From: Halorubellus salinus
Lineage (GTDB): Archaea > Halobacteriota > Halobacteria > Halobacteriales > Natrialbaceae
Assembly: GCF_020567525.1 (NCBI RefSeq)
Contig: NZ_JAJCVI010000003.1
Span: 248,001-312,000, forward strand
Length of the DNA: 64,000 bases
Direction of reading: 5' to 3'
Shown: positions 1 to 8,175 of the stretch, one piece after another
Position numbering within the stretch: position 1 is the first letter of the stretch
Layout: each line of letters opens with the position of its first letter
Position numbers and translations under genes: made by a program
The notes under the pieces: generated by a model
Seen by the model: only the letters and a program-made list of their open reading frames with translations
Told to the model about the DNA's origin: nothing
Database searches by the model: none

Positions 1-1552
1 GTGCCGTCCGTGGTGCACCCGACTCGTCCGTCGGGAACGTCAACGCGTCGCGCTCCGCGACCGGACGCTTCGAGAGCGCCCGGAGGTCGCCCTGGTGCTC
101 CCACGCGCCCGGCCAGTGGAGCGCGTAACAGTCGAACGACTCCACGCCGAGTTCCGCGAGCGACCCCTCGCACGCCCGCCGCAGGTCCCCCGGGCCGTGG
201 TTCGTCCGCCACGGCTTCCCGAGGAGGAACACCGACTCGCGACTCGGCCCACCCAGCCCCGCGAGGCGGTCGCCGACGCGCCACTCGTTCCCGTACAGCT
301 CCGCGGTATCGAACAACCGATACCCGGCGTCGACCGCAGCGCCGAGTGCCAGGTCGACGTACCGCTCGCCCCCGCGGTACCGCGAACACCCGAACCCGAC
401 CGGCGGCAGTCGAATCGACTCTGACAGCGACGACCGAATCGACTCTGACTGCGACGTGGGCTCGACCGCCACCGACCCCGTGGCTCCTGCCTCGTGGTCG
501 TCGTCGGCGGGAACGGGGACGGCGCCGCCATCGGCCGCGGCCGACTCGATGGCCTCGCAGACCGCGACGACGTGCGCCGCTCGTCGCGCACTCGCGCGAC
601 TCGGCCGACCGTCCTCGACCGAGCGCGCGAGACGTTCGGGGCCAGCGGCGTACGGACGTTCGCGACGCGGCGCCGGGTGTGGCGCGGTCGTGAACTCGCG
701 GTCGCCGCCGCGGACCGCGACCGCGTCCCGCTCGGCCGCGAGCGCGCCCGTGTCGTCGAGCGAGAGCGTCCCGTCGTCGCCGTGGAGTTCCAGCCCGTAG
801 AAGTCGCGGCTCCGGTGGTCGACGTAGAAGCTCGCGCGGAGCGCGACCACCGGCCCGTCAGCGAACGAGAGCGTCGCCTCGACGTGCGGCGGCGCGCCCG
901 CCGCCGCCGGTTCGTCGTCGTCCGGCCACACCGAGAGTGCGTCGGCGCGACGCACGCGTTCCACGCGACCGAACCACGCCATCAGGAGCGATAGCGGGTA
1001 CACCGCACCGTCGTAGAGCGGGCCGACCGAGAGGAACGACTCCGGGCGGTCGTGCCACTCCCGGACCCGGCCGACGTTCGCCGTCGCCGTCGCGAACCGC
1101 ACCGCCCCCAGTCGACCGTCCGCGACGAACCCGCGAGCGTGCCGCTGGGCGTCCCCGAGGTGGTTCTCCGGCGCACACCCGAGCGCCAGACCGCGCTCCT
1201 CGGCGAGCGCAACGAGGGCACGGGCCTCCCCCGCATCCAGCGCGAGCGGTTTCTCGGAGAACACGTGCCGGTCCGCCTCCAGGCACGTCCGCGTCACGGA
1301 CGCGTGCGCCGCGTGACTGCTCAGGTTCACGACCAGCGGCGCGTCCTCCGCGTCGAGCGTCGATCGCAGGTCCGCGTACGCCGACGCCGCCGGGAACCGG
1401 TCGGCGAGCGCGCTCGCCCGCTCCACGTCGAGGTCGCACACCCCGGTCAACCGGAGCGACGACTCCGAGAGCCCGTCCGCGTACCGCTGCGCGACGCTCC
1501 CCGCGCCGACGATCACGCACTTCACCTCCGACCGTAACGCGACGCTCGGCAT
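1..1552 (-). CDS. Gfo/Idh/MocA oxidoreductase fused to aldo/keto reductase (3' end outside window)
   Basis: One uninterrupted frame starts at the ATG at 1552 (an in-frame GTG at 1525 would give VKCVIVGAG...) and runs off the left edge. The first ~350 residues are a Gfo/Idh/MocA oxidoreductase: an N-terminal Rossmann motif VIVGAGSVAQRY, the EKPLAL motif (Lys of the nucleotide site), and the downstream alpha/beta domain. A short Ser-rich linker (SQSESIRSSLSESIRLP) leads into a second enzyme that opens like an aldo/keto reductase: VGFGCSRYRGG, then DAGYRLFDTAELYGNE with the family's Asp and catalytic Tyr, and later CYALHWPG. Both enzyme types use NAD(P)H, so a two-step sugar or polyol oxidoreduction is possible; the substrate is not visible. 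The C-terminus is missing because of the window edge, not a break. Confidence 0.85.
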   Translation of the reverse strand, partial: MPSVALRSEVKCVIVGAGSVAQRYADGLSESSLRLTGVCDLDVERASALADRFPAASAYADLRSTLDAEDAPLVVNLSSHAAHASVTRTCLEADRHVFSEKPLALDAGEARALVALAEERGLALGCAPENHLGDAQRHARGFVADGRLGAVRFATATANVGRVREWHDRPESFLSVGPLYDGAVYPLSLLMAWFGRVERVRRADALSVWPDDDEPAAAGAPPHVEATLSFADGPVVALRASFYVDHRSRDFYGLELHGDDGTLSLDDTGALAAERDAVAVRGGDREFTTAPHPAPRRERPYAAGPERLARSVEDGRPSRASARRAAHVVAVCEAIESAAADGGAVPVPADDDHEAGATGSVAVEPTSQSESIRSSLSESIRLPPVGFGCSRYRGGERYVDLALGAAVDAGYRLFDTAELYGNEWRVGDRLAGLGGPSRESVFLLGKPWRTNHGPGDLRRACEGSLAELGVESFDCYALHWPGAWEHQGDLRALSKRPVAERDALTFPTDESGAPRTA

Positions 1553-1614
1553 ATAGCTGCGGCAAGCGGTCCGTGGTGCCGGGATTCAAATACCGCGCGC
1601 ACCCCGTTGAGGAC

Positions 1615-2721
1615 ATGGCTCGGCTCGCGGTGTTCCACAACACCCTCGACTTCCGCGGCGGTGCGGACGCCGTCTGCCTCCACGCGATGGCCGCGCTCGC
1701 GTCCGGCCACGACCTCACGCTCTACACCATCTCGGAGACCGACCCCGAGACGCTCGCCGAGCGCTTCGACGTGTCCTTCGACGCCAGGGTCGTCCAACCA
1801 CCGGGCGCCGACGTACTCGCCCGTGCGCTGAACGCGCTGGGACCACGCGTCGGCCCGCAGCTCGCCGCCCGGAGCGTGCTCCTGGCACCCTTCGTTCGCC
1901 AGCACGCCCCCGCGTACGACGCCGTTCTCAGCACCGCGAACGAACTCGCGCTCGACTGCCCCTCGGTCCAGTACGTCCACTTCCCCCAGTTCCACCTCGA
2001 CCGGACGCGCGCCGCCGAACCCGGCCGACTCGACGCCCTCTGGTCGCGGCTCGCAGCACCGACGCCCGGGAACGTCCCGGACGATACCCGTCTGCTCGCG
2101 AACTCGTCGTGGACCGCCGACGTCGTCGCGACGATCTACGGCGACCGCCCGAGCGTCTGTCACCCGCCCGTCGACCCCATCCCCGGGCGGGACTGGACCG
2201 ACCGCGAGGACGCCGTGCTCGTCCTCGGGCGCATCGCACCGGACAAGCGCACGCTCGACGCCATCGCCGTCGTCGACCGTCTCCGAGAGCGCGGCTACGA
2301 CCTCACGTGTCGCGTCGTCGGTTCAGCAAACCGCGCGTCCCGAGAGTACGTCGACCGTGTCGAACGAGCCGCCGCCGACCGGCCACACGTCACCCTCGAA
2401 ACCGACGCCTCCCGCGAGCGCGTCCGCGAGGACCTCGGTCGCTGCCGGTACGGCCTCAACATGAAGCGACAGGAGCACTTCGGGATGGCCGTCGCGGAGT
2501 ACGTCGCCGCCGGCGTCCTCCCCTTCGCCCCCAGAGACGGCGGTCAGGTCGACGTCCTCGCGGGCGACGACCGCCTCCTCTTCGACGACGACACCGACGC
2601 CGTCGACCGAATCGCGACCGCCATCGACGACGACACCCGCCCGTTCCTGCCAGCGGACCGCTTCGACACCGACCGCTTCGCGACCGCCATCCGCGAGCAC
2701 GTCGCCGCCATCCTGAAATAG
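1615..2721 (+). CDS. GT4-family glycosyltransferase (ALG11-like)
   Basis: A 368-aa cytosolic retaining glycosyltransferase of family GT4. It begins ARLAVFHNTLDFRGGADAV (N-terminal Rossmann half), has VQYVHFPQF and LANSSWTADVV as in ALG11-type mannosyltransferases, then VLVLGRIAPDKR at the domain junction. The nucleotide-sugar end has GLNMKRQEHFGMAVAEYVAAG, the EX7E-type segment. A TATA-like TTCAAATA lies about 27 nt before the ATG, fitting a leaderless transcript divergent from the oxidoreductase fusion. The acceptor is unknown; glycolipid or S-layer glycan synthesis is an inference. No signal peptide or membrane segment is seen. Confidence 0.85.
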   Translation: MARLAVFHNTLDFRGGADAVCLHAMAALASGHDLTLYTISETDPETLAERFDVSFDARVVQPPGADVLARALNALGPRVGPQLAARSVLLAPFVRQHAPAYDAVLSTANELALDCPSVQYVHFPQFHLDRTRAAEPGRLDALWSRLAAPTPGNVPDDTRLLANSSWTADVVATIYGDRPSVCHPPVDPIPGRDWTDREDAVLVLGRIAPDKRTLDAIAVVDRLRERGYDLTCRVVGSANRASREYVDRVERAAADRPHVTLETDASRERVREDLGRCRYGLNMKRQEHFGMAVAEYVAAGVLPFAPRDGGQVDVLAGDDRLLFDDDTDAVDRIATAIDDDTRPFLPADRFDTDRFATAIREHVAAILK

Positions 2722-2950
2722 AACCCCCCCGACGTCCACTGCTAGCACACCGCAACTACCGGCGATACCACCCAGACCCGAACGCTCACCCAGGTCGTCG
2801 TCTGGTACGTCGTGAACGCCCCCGACTTCAGCCCGCTCGATATCGCCGACCAGATCGTACAGCTCCAGCTCGTCGACGCGCTCGTCGCCCTCTACCGCCG
2901 CCACTGACGAACCACCGCTGTCGGTACGGCCCGCGGAGCGGTCCCTCGCG

Positions 2951-3379
2951 TTACTCCTCGTCGGCCGTCGTCACCGTCACCGGCCGGTCCGTGTTCAGGA
3001 GCACCTCCTGCGTGACGCTCCCGAACAGTATCTTCCCCGCCGGCGACCGCTTCCGTCCACCGAGGACGATCTGGTCCGCGTTCACCGACTCCGCGACGTC
3101 GATGATGTCCTGGGCCACCTCGCCGCTGTCCTCCTGGATGTGGTAGTCGACGCTCGCCTCGTCGAGGACGTCCATCACGCGTCGAACCGCGTCGATGCGC
3201 GTCGGCGAATCGAACCGCTTCATCTCCTCGGGCGTATCCGGCGAGCGCTCCCGGCCCGTGAATACGAACAACACGTACGCTTCCACGTCCATGCCCTCCT
3301 CAGCGAGTGACGCGACGAAGTTCGCCTGACTGAGTGCTCGATCGACGTTCAGATGGACCGGAAGGAGTACACGATGCAT
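2951..3379 (-). CDS. universal stress protein, UspA family
   Basis: A single UspA domain of 142 aa, the usual length. It starts MHRVLLPVHL and ends with the nucleotide-loop signature GGRKRSPAGKILFGSVTQEV, close to the ATP-binding G-2x-G-9x-G(S/T) pattern, followed by the final strand RPVTVTT. A TATA-like TTATAAAT sits about 26 nt upstream of the ATG. It stands alone between the glycosyltransferase and a membrane protein. The cellular trigger cannot be told from sequence. Confidence 0.9.
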   Translation of the reverse strand: MHRVLLPVHLNVDRALSQANFVASLAEEGMDVEAYVLFVFTGRERSPDTPEEMKRFDSPTRIDAVRRVMDVLDEASVDYHIQEDSGEVAQDIIDVAESVNADQIVLGGRKRSPAGKILFGSVTQEVLLNTDRPVTVTTADEE

Positions 3380-3489
3380 GACCGGACGTTCGAACGCTGA
3401 CGATTTATAACTACCAGGTCAGCGCAGCCGAGCTGGAATCGCCCGGGAGTGAGTCCCCCTGGCACGCGGTCGCCCTCGGTTCGTGCCCG

Positions 3490-4164
3490 TCACTCGGGTC
3501 CCGGAGTGGAGGCGTCCACGTCGCGCTCGGTCGCGCTCTCGTGGGTTCGCCAGTGGCCGCGCAGGTCGAGTGCCGTCTTCACGAGCACCATCACGACGAC
3601 GGCCCCGACGGGCGCGCTGACGCCACCGATAGCGAACGCACCTAGGACGATAGTGAGGTGCAACACCAGCACGCGCCGGTACGGGTCGATCATCAACGCC
3701 ACCGGCCCGCGGCGTTCGAACTCGCGGTACCCGACGAAGTTCAGCCGATACGAGACCACGTGGTAGCTCGCGAGCCCCACGGTTGGAACCGCCACGGACA
3801 CCCACTCGCCGTCGAGGAGCGGCGCGAACCCCCTGAACACCGTGAGCACGAACACGCCGTGCACCAGCCAGAAGACGCCGTAGTGCTGCACGAAGAACCA
3901 CGCGATCGACCGGTTCGGGGCACCGACGAACGACGCGACCGACCGGTCGTTGAAGCGCATCGACGGGAGTTCGGCCGGGTCGTCCGTGCCCTCCGCGCGC
4001 AGTATCTTCGCGATGGATTCCACGCCGACGACCGCACTCTCCACCCAGTACACGAGCAGTAACGCCGGGACACCCCACCCGTAGAACAGGACGCCCACCA
4101 GTGGAATCGCGTTCCCGGCGAGCAACCCCACGACGGCCACGCGCGAACCCGGCGGTGAACGCAT
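3490..4164 (-). CDS. polytopic membrane protein, DUF6498-like
   Basis: A 224-aa protein with about six hydrophobic segments. The first are VAVVGLLAGNAIPLVGVLFY and a helix carrying VYWVESAVVGVESIAKIL; the Asn-Ile-Pro and Tyr-Trp-Val-Glu signatures resemble the haloarchaeal DUF6498 family. The tail is short, charged and cytosolic (STPGPE). The ATG at 4164 is chosen because the hydrophobic domain begins right after it and TTTATG lies about 25 nt upstream. The reading frame stays open further upstream, but that part is Arg/Pro-rich and unlike a protein. Function is unknown. Confidence 0.75.
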   Translation of the reverse strand: MRSPPGSRVAVVGLLAGNAIPLVGVLFYGWGVPALLLVYWVESAVVGVESIAKILRAEGTDDPAELPSMRFNDRSVASFVGAPNRSIAWFFVQHYGVFWLVHGVFVLTVFRGFAPLLDGEWVSVAVPTVGLASYHVVSYRLNFVGYREFERRGPVALMIDPYRRVLVLHLTIVLGAFAIGGVSAPVGAVVVMVLVKTALDLRGHWRTHESATERDVDASTPGPE

Positions 4165-4259
4165 ACCCGAACGTGGGCAGGCGTCGACATAAACGAAGCG
4201 AGGGCACGGCATCACGACACCGTTCACGCGGCCTTCCCGCCACCGGACCGGCGCGCGCG

Positions 4260-5492
4260 TTACTGGGGGTGTGCGAGCCGTTCGACGTCGTACCCGGCGT
4301 CGCGGATGCCCGCGAGCAACTGGTCGGCGTGCTCGCGGCCCGCCGCCTCCACGCGGAACATCAGGTACGCTTCGCCGACGTCGAGGTCGTCGACCGCTCG
4401 CTCGTGGCGGACCGACCGGATGTTCGCACCCTGGTCCGCGAGCACCCGCGATACCTCCGCCATCTTCCCCGGACGGTCCTGGATACGGACCCGCAGATGC
4501 AGGAGCTGGTGGCGCGCCGCCTGCGCGTGCGTCAGGACCCCCTGGAGCGCAGACACGTCGATGTTCCCCCCGCACAGGAGCGGTATCACCGTCTCACCGG
4601 CGACGTCGAGGTCGTCGGAGAGCAAGGCGGCGGTGCTCACCGCGCCCGCACCCTCGACGAGCTGCTTCGCGCGCTCCAGCAGGAGCAGGATGGCCTGCGC
4701 GATGCGGTCGTCGCTCACCGTCACCACCTCGTCCACGTACGCGTCGATGTGCTCGTAGGTCAGCTCGCAGATGCCGCCGGTCGCGATACCGTCGGCGATC
4801 GTCTGCGGGTCGTCGTTCGCCACGGGTTCGCCCTTCTGGAGGCTCTGCGGGACGGTCGCCGCGTGCTCGGCCTGCACCCCCACGATGCGGACGCTCGGGT
4901 CGCGTTCCTTGATCGCCGTCGCCACACCAGAGATGAGCCCACCCCCACCGATCGGTGCAACGACCGCGTCCACGTCCGGGAACTGCTCGTAGAGCTCCAG
5001 CCCGAGCGTCCCCTGGCCCGCGACGATGGCGGGGTCGTCGTACGCGTGCACGAACTCCCAGTCGTGCTCTGCCTCGAGGTCGCGCGCGTACGACACCGCC
5101 TCCTGGAACGTCTGCCCGACGAGTTCGACGTCCGCACCGTAACTCCGCGTCGCGTCCACCTTCGCTTGCGGCGCCGTCTCCGGCATCACGATGGTGGACT
5201 CGATGTCGTTCGTCGCCGCTGCCAACGCGACGCCCTGCGCGTGATTTCCCGCGCTCGCCGCGACCACGCGCCCCGAGAACGCGTCGTCCTCGGCGAGGAG
5301 ACTCACCTTGTTGTGCGCACCGCGCGTCTTGAACGACCCCGTCCGCTGGAGGTGCTCCATCTTCAGGTGGACGTCCGCGTCCGCGCGCTCAGACAGGCTC
5401 CGCGAGTACTCGATAGGCGTCTCCTCGACGATGTGCGTGTCCCGGACGCGAGCGCGCGCCGCCTCGATGTCCGGGAGCGAGACGCGAGGCAT
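4260..5492 (-). CDS. ilvA: threonine ammonia-lyase with C-terminal ACT domain
   Basis: A 410-aa PLP enzyme converting threonine to 2-oxobutanoate and ammonia, the entry to isoleucine synthesis. The PLP lysine is K55 in GSFKTRGA; SAGNHAQGVA and the glycine loop PIGGGGLISG bind the cofactor phosphate. Residues ~325-410 form an ACT domain (LRVRIQDRPGKMAEVSRVLA), so allosteric control by an amino acid is expected. Length fits the single-ACT archaeal/catabolic-like type. The ATG at 5492 begins MPRVSLPDIEAAR, the family's usual N-terminus; the open frame upstream of it is not conserved-looking. Confidence 0.93.
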   Translation of the reverse strand: MPRVSLPDIEAARARVRDTHIVEETPIEYSRSLSERADADVHLKMEHLQRTGSFKTRGAHNKVSLLAEDDAFSGRVVAASAGNHAQGVALAAATNDIESTIVMPETAPQAKVDATRSYGADVELVGQTFQEAVSYARDLEAEHDWEFVHAYDDPAIVAGQGTLGLELYEQFPDVDAVVAPIGGGGLISGVATAIKERDPSVRIVGVQAEHAATVPQSLQKGEPVANDDPQTIADGIATGGICELTYEHIDAYVDEVVTVSDDRIAQAILLLLERAKQLVEGAGAVSTAALLSDDLDVAGETVIPLLCGGNIDVSALQGVLTHAQAARHQLLHLRVRIQDRPGKMAEVSRVLADQGANIRSVRHERAVDDLDVGEAYLMFRVEAAGREHADQLLAGIRDAGYDVERLAHPQ

Positions 5493-5603
5493 ACCTGAGA
5501 GTCCACGCGCCCCACTCTTGAACGTACGCAATTCAGAATCGAGTACCTCGCTTGCGGACGGCTGTCCGAGCGTCGGTTCATCGCCAGCCCGCACCGTACG
5601 CTG

Positions 5604-5771
5604 TCAGCGTGCGCCCGCAACGCCGCTCCCGATGGCGGCGCCACAGTCGCCGCACGCGACGAGGTAGAACCGCTCCGAGGCCTCGAAGAACCCGCTCTCG
5701 GCGCCCATGTCTCCGAACTCGACGTCCTCCTGTCGTTCCAGCGTCGCGTCGCACTCCGGACAGTGAACCAT
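5604..5771 (-). CDS. small zinc-ribbon protein
   Basis: A 55-aa protein starting MVHCPECDATLE with a second Cys pair in VACGDCGAAIG, i.e. a CPxC...CxxC zinc ribbon spaced by about 35 residues. The middle (GAESGFFEASERFYLV) looks like a beta hairpin. Such one-domain zinc-ribbon proteins are common in haloarchaea and mostly uncharacterised. It lies just upstream of ilvA on the same strand, but the ~110-nt gap argues against tight coupling. Confidence 0.65.
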   Translation of the reverse strand: MVHCPECDATLERQEDVEFGDMGAESGFFEASERFYLVACGDCGAAIGSGVAGAR

Positions 5772-6432
5772 GGAACCGACTCGACGCTCGCCGACCGTAT
5801 CGATACGGGCTTCTCCGGACACGCCGGTGTGCATGGGAGCGAGTCGACTCGGTCCCGGTCCGCGCTCGCTGCCCGACACTACGAACGCTGATGGAACGAA
5901 CTCGGTCTGGAGGTATCCCAACGTCACCCATGCTCCCCACCTCGAACGGAACACCACCGCGTCCGCAGATACGACCGCACTTTCACCGCCTACCCGGACA
6001 CCACCGCGTCCGCGGCTTCCACTGCCCCCCACCCAACCCGGACCCAGCAACTACCCATCCGTTCGCGCACGCACTCCACCAAACCCGTCGAGACGTCGCA
6101 CTCGTCGGTCCACACGGACCCAATCGGTGCCGAGGCTGAGTCCAACACGTGCCCGACTCCTGGCCGGCTCGTCCTCGTGACGAGCGCCGCTGCCGGCGTC
6201 GTCGGCGGACGAGGTCCCCTCACCGTCCTCCCGGACGTCTTCGCCAGCGTCGCGGTCCTCGCCAGCGTCGCGGTCGTCGCACTCCTCCATCAGAGCGACA
6301 AGTGACAGCGCACGTGAGAACTCCGGACGCGGTGGGGTCGGCGAGCACCTCGGTTCGCCCACCCCAGACGCTGCACGCATCGTCGTCCGGGACGGGGATA
6401 CCACTCTGGGGCCACCGACGACCGTAGTCGCT
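5772..6432. other. 661-bp gap without a supported gene; three origin-like repeat copies
   Basis: Open frames here give Arg/Pro/Thr-rich translations and no recognisable protein. The stretch holds two minus-strand copies (5951-5971 and 5997-6020, core GCGGACGCGGTGG) and one plus-strand copy (6318-6341, CCGGACGCGGTGGGGTC) of the motif that is clustered at the orc1/cdc6 origin region. It also has an 18-bp direct repeat at 6241-6276. A frame ending at 6303 would encode a hydrophobic tail (VAVLASVAVVALL) but lacks a convincing start. Confidence 0.5.
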
Positions 6433-7083
6433 TCACTGCGGGCCGATAGCTGCGATGTCGGCACCGACGGTCGCCAGCGCGTCGGCGGGATTCGGGTCGC
6501 TATCGGCCAGGTGCGTATAGCGGTGGTCGGGGATGCCCGCGAGCAATTCGGCGACGGCGTCGCTGTACGCGTCCACGCCGGGTTCGGTCGGGTCGTCGCC
6601 ACCCCAGACGTCCCGGATGACCGTCATCGAGTCGATGCGGACCTCCACGCTGCGTGGGTCGTACCGCGTCGTGAGCTCTGTGAGGCCGAGCTGGAGTGCG
6701 ACGTACTCGGCGGTGTTGTTCCCCGTTCGCGACCCGACCGGCCGCCCGAGTCGCGCGAGCTCGGTGCCGTCGGTGTCCAGGACGACGGCGCCCGCCCCTG
6801 CCGGGCCTGGGTTCCCGCGCGAACTCCCGTCGACGTACAGGACGAACCCGTCGGTTGTCGGCTCCGGAACCGCGGGTCGCGTGAGGTCCGACGATTGCAA
6901 GCGTTCGAGTGCGTCCCGAAGCTCGCCGTGCGCGGTCGCCGGGTCGAAGAGCCCACCGAAGCCGGGGACCTCGTCGTCGACCGCATCGATAGCCGTCGCG
7001 AGCTCGTAGCCGACGGCTGCGAGGACCGCGTCGACCTGCGCCGGGAGCGGCGGCAGATACTCGGCAGGAAGCCGGTCACTCAC
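6433..7083 (-). CDS. rnhA: ribonuclease HI, haloarchaeal type
   Basis: A 216-aa protein (GTG start at 7083; a second in-frame GTG at 7092 adds three residues). The C-terminal ~140 residues are an RNase H fold: YVDGSSRGNPGPAG (first catalytic Asp), NNTAEYVALQLGL (Glu), VRIDSMTVIRDV (Asp) and SDPNPADALA (last Asp). This is the compact archaeal type I enzyme that cleaves RNA in RNA-DNA hybrids. The ~75-residue N-terminal extension is typical of haloarchaeal members; its role is unclear. It stands alone. Confidence 0.9.
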   Translation of the reverse strand: MSDRLPAEYLPPLPAQVDAVLAAVGYELATAIDAVDDEVPGFGGLFDPATAHGELRDALERLQSSDLTRPAVPEPTTDGFVLYVDGSSRGNPGPAGAGAVVLDTDGTELARLGRPVGSRTGNNTAEYVALQLGLTELTTRYDPRSVEVRIDSMTVIRDVWGGDDPTEPGVDAYSDAVAELLAGIPDHRYTHLADSDPNPADALATVGADIAAIGPQ

Positions 7084-7349
7084 CGCGACCACCGCCGCGC
7101 GTCGAGGACCCGGACAGGGTGGTTCGATTCGCGGAATCGCTCCAGCACGTCATGTCGACACTACCGGCCTCCACCGGCATAAGCTGTCGCCGTAAGCGAC
7201 TTCCAGAAGCGGCCTGCTTCGAGCGAACCGAAACGACTGGCTCGCTGCGCCAGTCACCAAGTCGGGTCCCGTGGCCAGTTGCCGGGACGAACCGCATGAA
7301 AAGTCACATCTACACTCGAACCGAACGCCAGCGTGGGATCGAAGCGCCA

Positions 7350-8087
7350 ATGGGAACGCTTGTACTCGACATCGAGACCGCGAGCCCGTTCGACGAACCA
7401 CCCGAGCACTCCAACGACACGCGGTACTTCGAATGGTTCGCCGTCGGACTCGCGTACGTCGACGACCTGGACGACGACCCCGAGACCGCCGTCCTGTTCC
7501 GGCGTGGCGACTGGGCAGACACCCACACGACGGGCCTCTTCGAACGACTGTTCGACTACTGCGACCAGCGGACCGTCGACCGCGTCCTCACGTACAACGG
7601 CGCGTGGTTCGACGCCAAGCACCTCCTCAACTGGGCCGAAGCCCTCGACGCGACCGCCGACAGCGAGATACACGCTCGAACCGAGACCCTCTTCGAGAAT
7701 CACGTCGACGTCGCACTCGCCGCCGCCGACGAGTACGCCGACGAACTCTGGGACGACCAACACATCCTCCCCGACTGGAAAGCCTACGACCTCGCAGGGA
7801 TCGACAACGACAGCGTCTGGTACGACGACTACGAGTTCCCCGACACGTACCTCGACGAGATCGACGGCGACGCGATGCAGGGGAGACACATCGGTCGAGT
7901 CATCGGCGAACGCTACGTCGACAACGTGACCGCCGGCATCGAAGCGACCAGCGTCCACAGAGAACTCACTCGCCTCCTCGAGGACTACTGCCGGAGCGAC
8001 GTCGCCGACCTCGTCGACCTCTACACGACCCTCGGCGGTCCCGACCTCGACGACACGTACCGTCGCCCGCCGAACGACATCCCCTGA
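7350..8087 (+). CDS. DEDDy-type 3'-5' exonuclease (PolB exonuclease-like)
   Basis: A 245-aa protein with an RNase H-like DnaQ fold. Exo I is LVLDIETAS (D7 and E9), Exo II is TYNGAWFDAKHL, and Exo III is YCRSDVADLVDLY with the Tyr-x3-Asp of the DEDDy class. It lacks a polymerase domain, as in the stand-alone family of predicted exonucleases related to DNA polymerase B. The ATG at 7350 is used because MGTLVLDIET begins directly with the first strand; the upstream frame is not protein-like. Likely a DNA-repair or processing nuclease. Confidence 0.8.
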   Translation: MGTLVLDIETASPFDEPPEHSNDTRYFEWFAVGLAYVDDLDDDPETAVLFRRGDWADTHTTGLFERLFDYCDQRTVDRVLTYNGAWFDAKHLLNWAEALDATADSEIHARTETLFENHVDVALAAADEYADELWDDQHILPDWKAYDLAGIDNDSVWYDDYEFPDTYLDEIDGDAMQGRHIGRVIGERYVDNVTAGIEATSVHRELTRLLEDYCRSDVADLVDLYTTLGGPDLDDTYRRPPNDIP

Positions 8088-8175
8088 CTGGCTCGTACCG
8101 CCGCCAACCGTCACCTCCCCTCGCGGACCGCCGACGGGCGCGTCGTTCTATTACCACGGAGTGCGAACTGCACGC

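Noticed and set aside
2812-2907. 31-codon frame after the glycosyltransferase (GTG start, encoding NAPDFSPLDIADQIVQLQLV and a short tail)
   Set aside because: It is plausible in composition but very short, has no promoter or recognised family, and the frame runs upstream without a better start. Not enough to call a gene.
6120-6303. Frame with a hydrophobic end (VAVLASVAVVALL) in the gap at 6 kb
   Set aside because: No convincing start, the upstream translation is low-complexity, and the 18-bp direct repeat explains the repeated VAVLAS residues.
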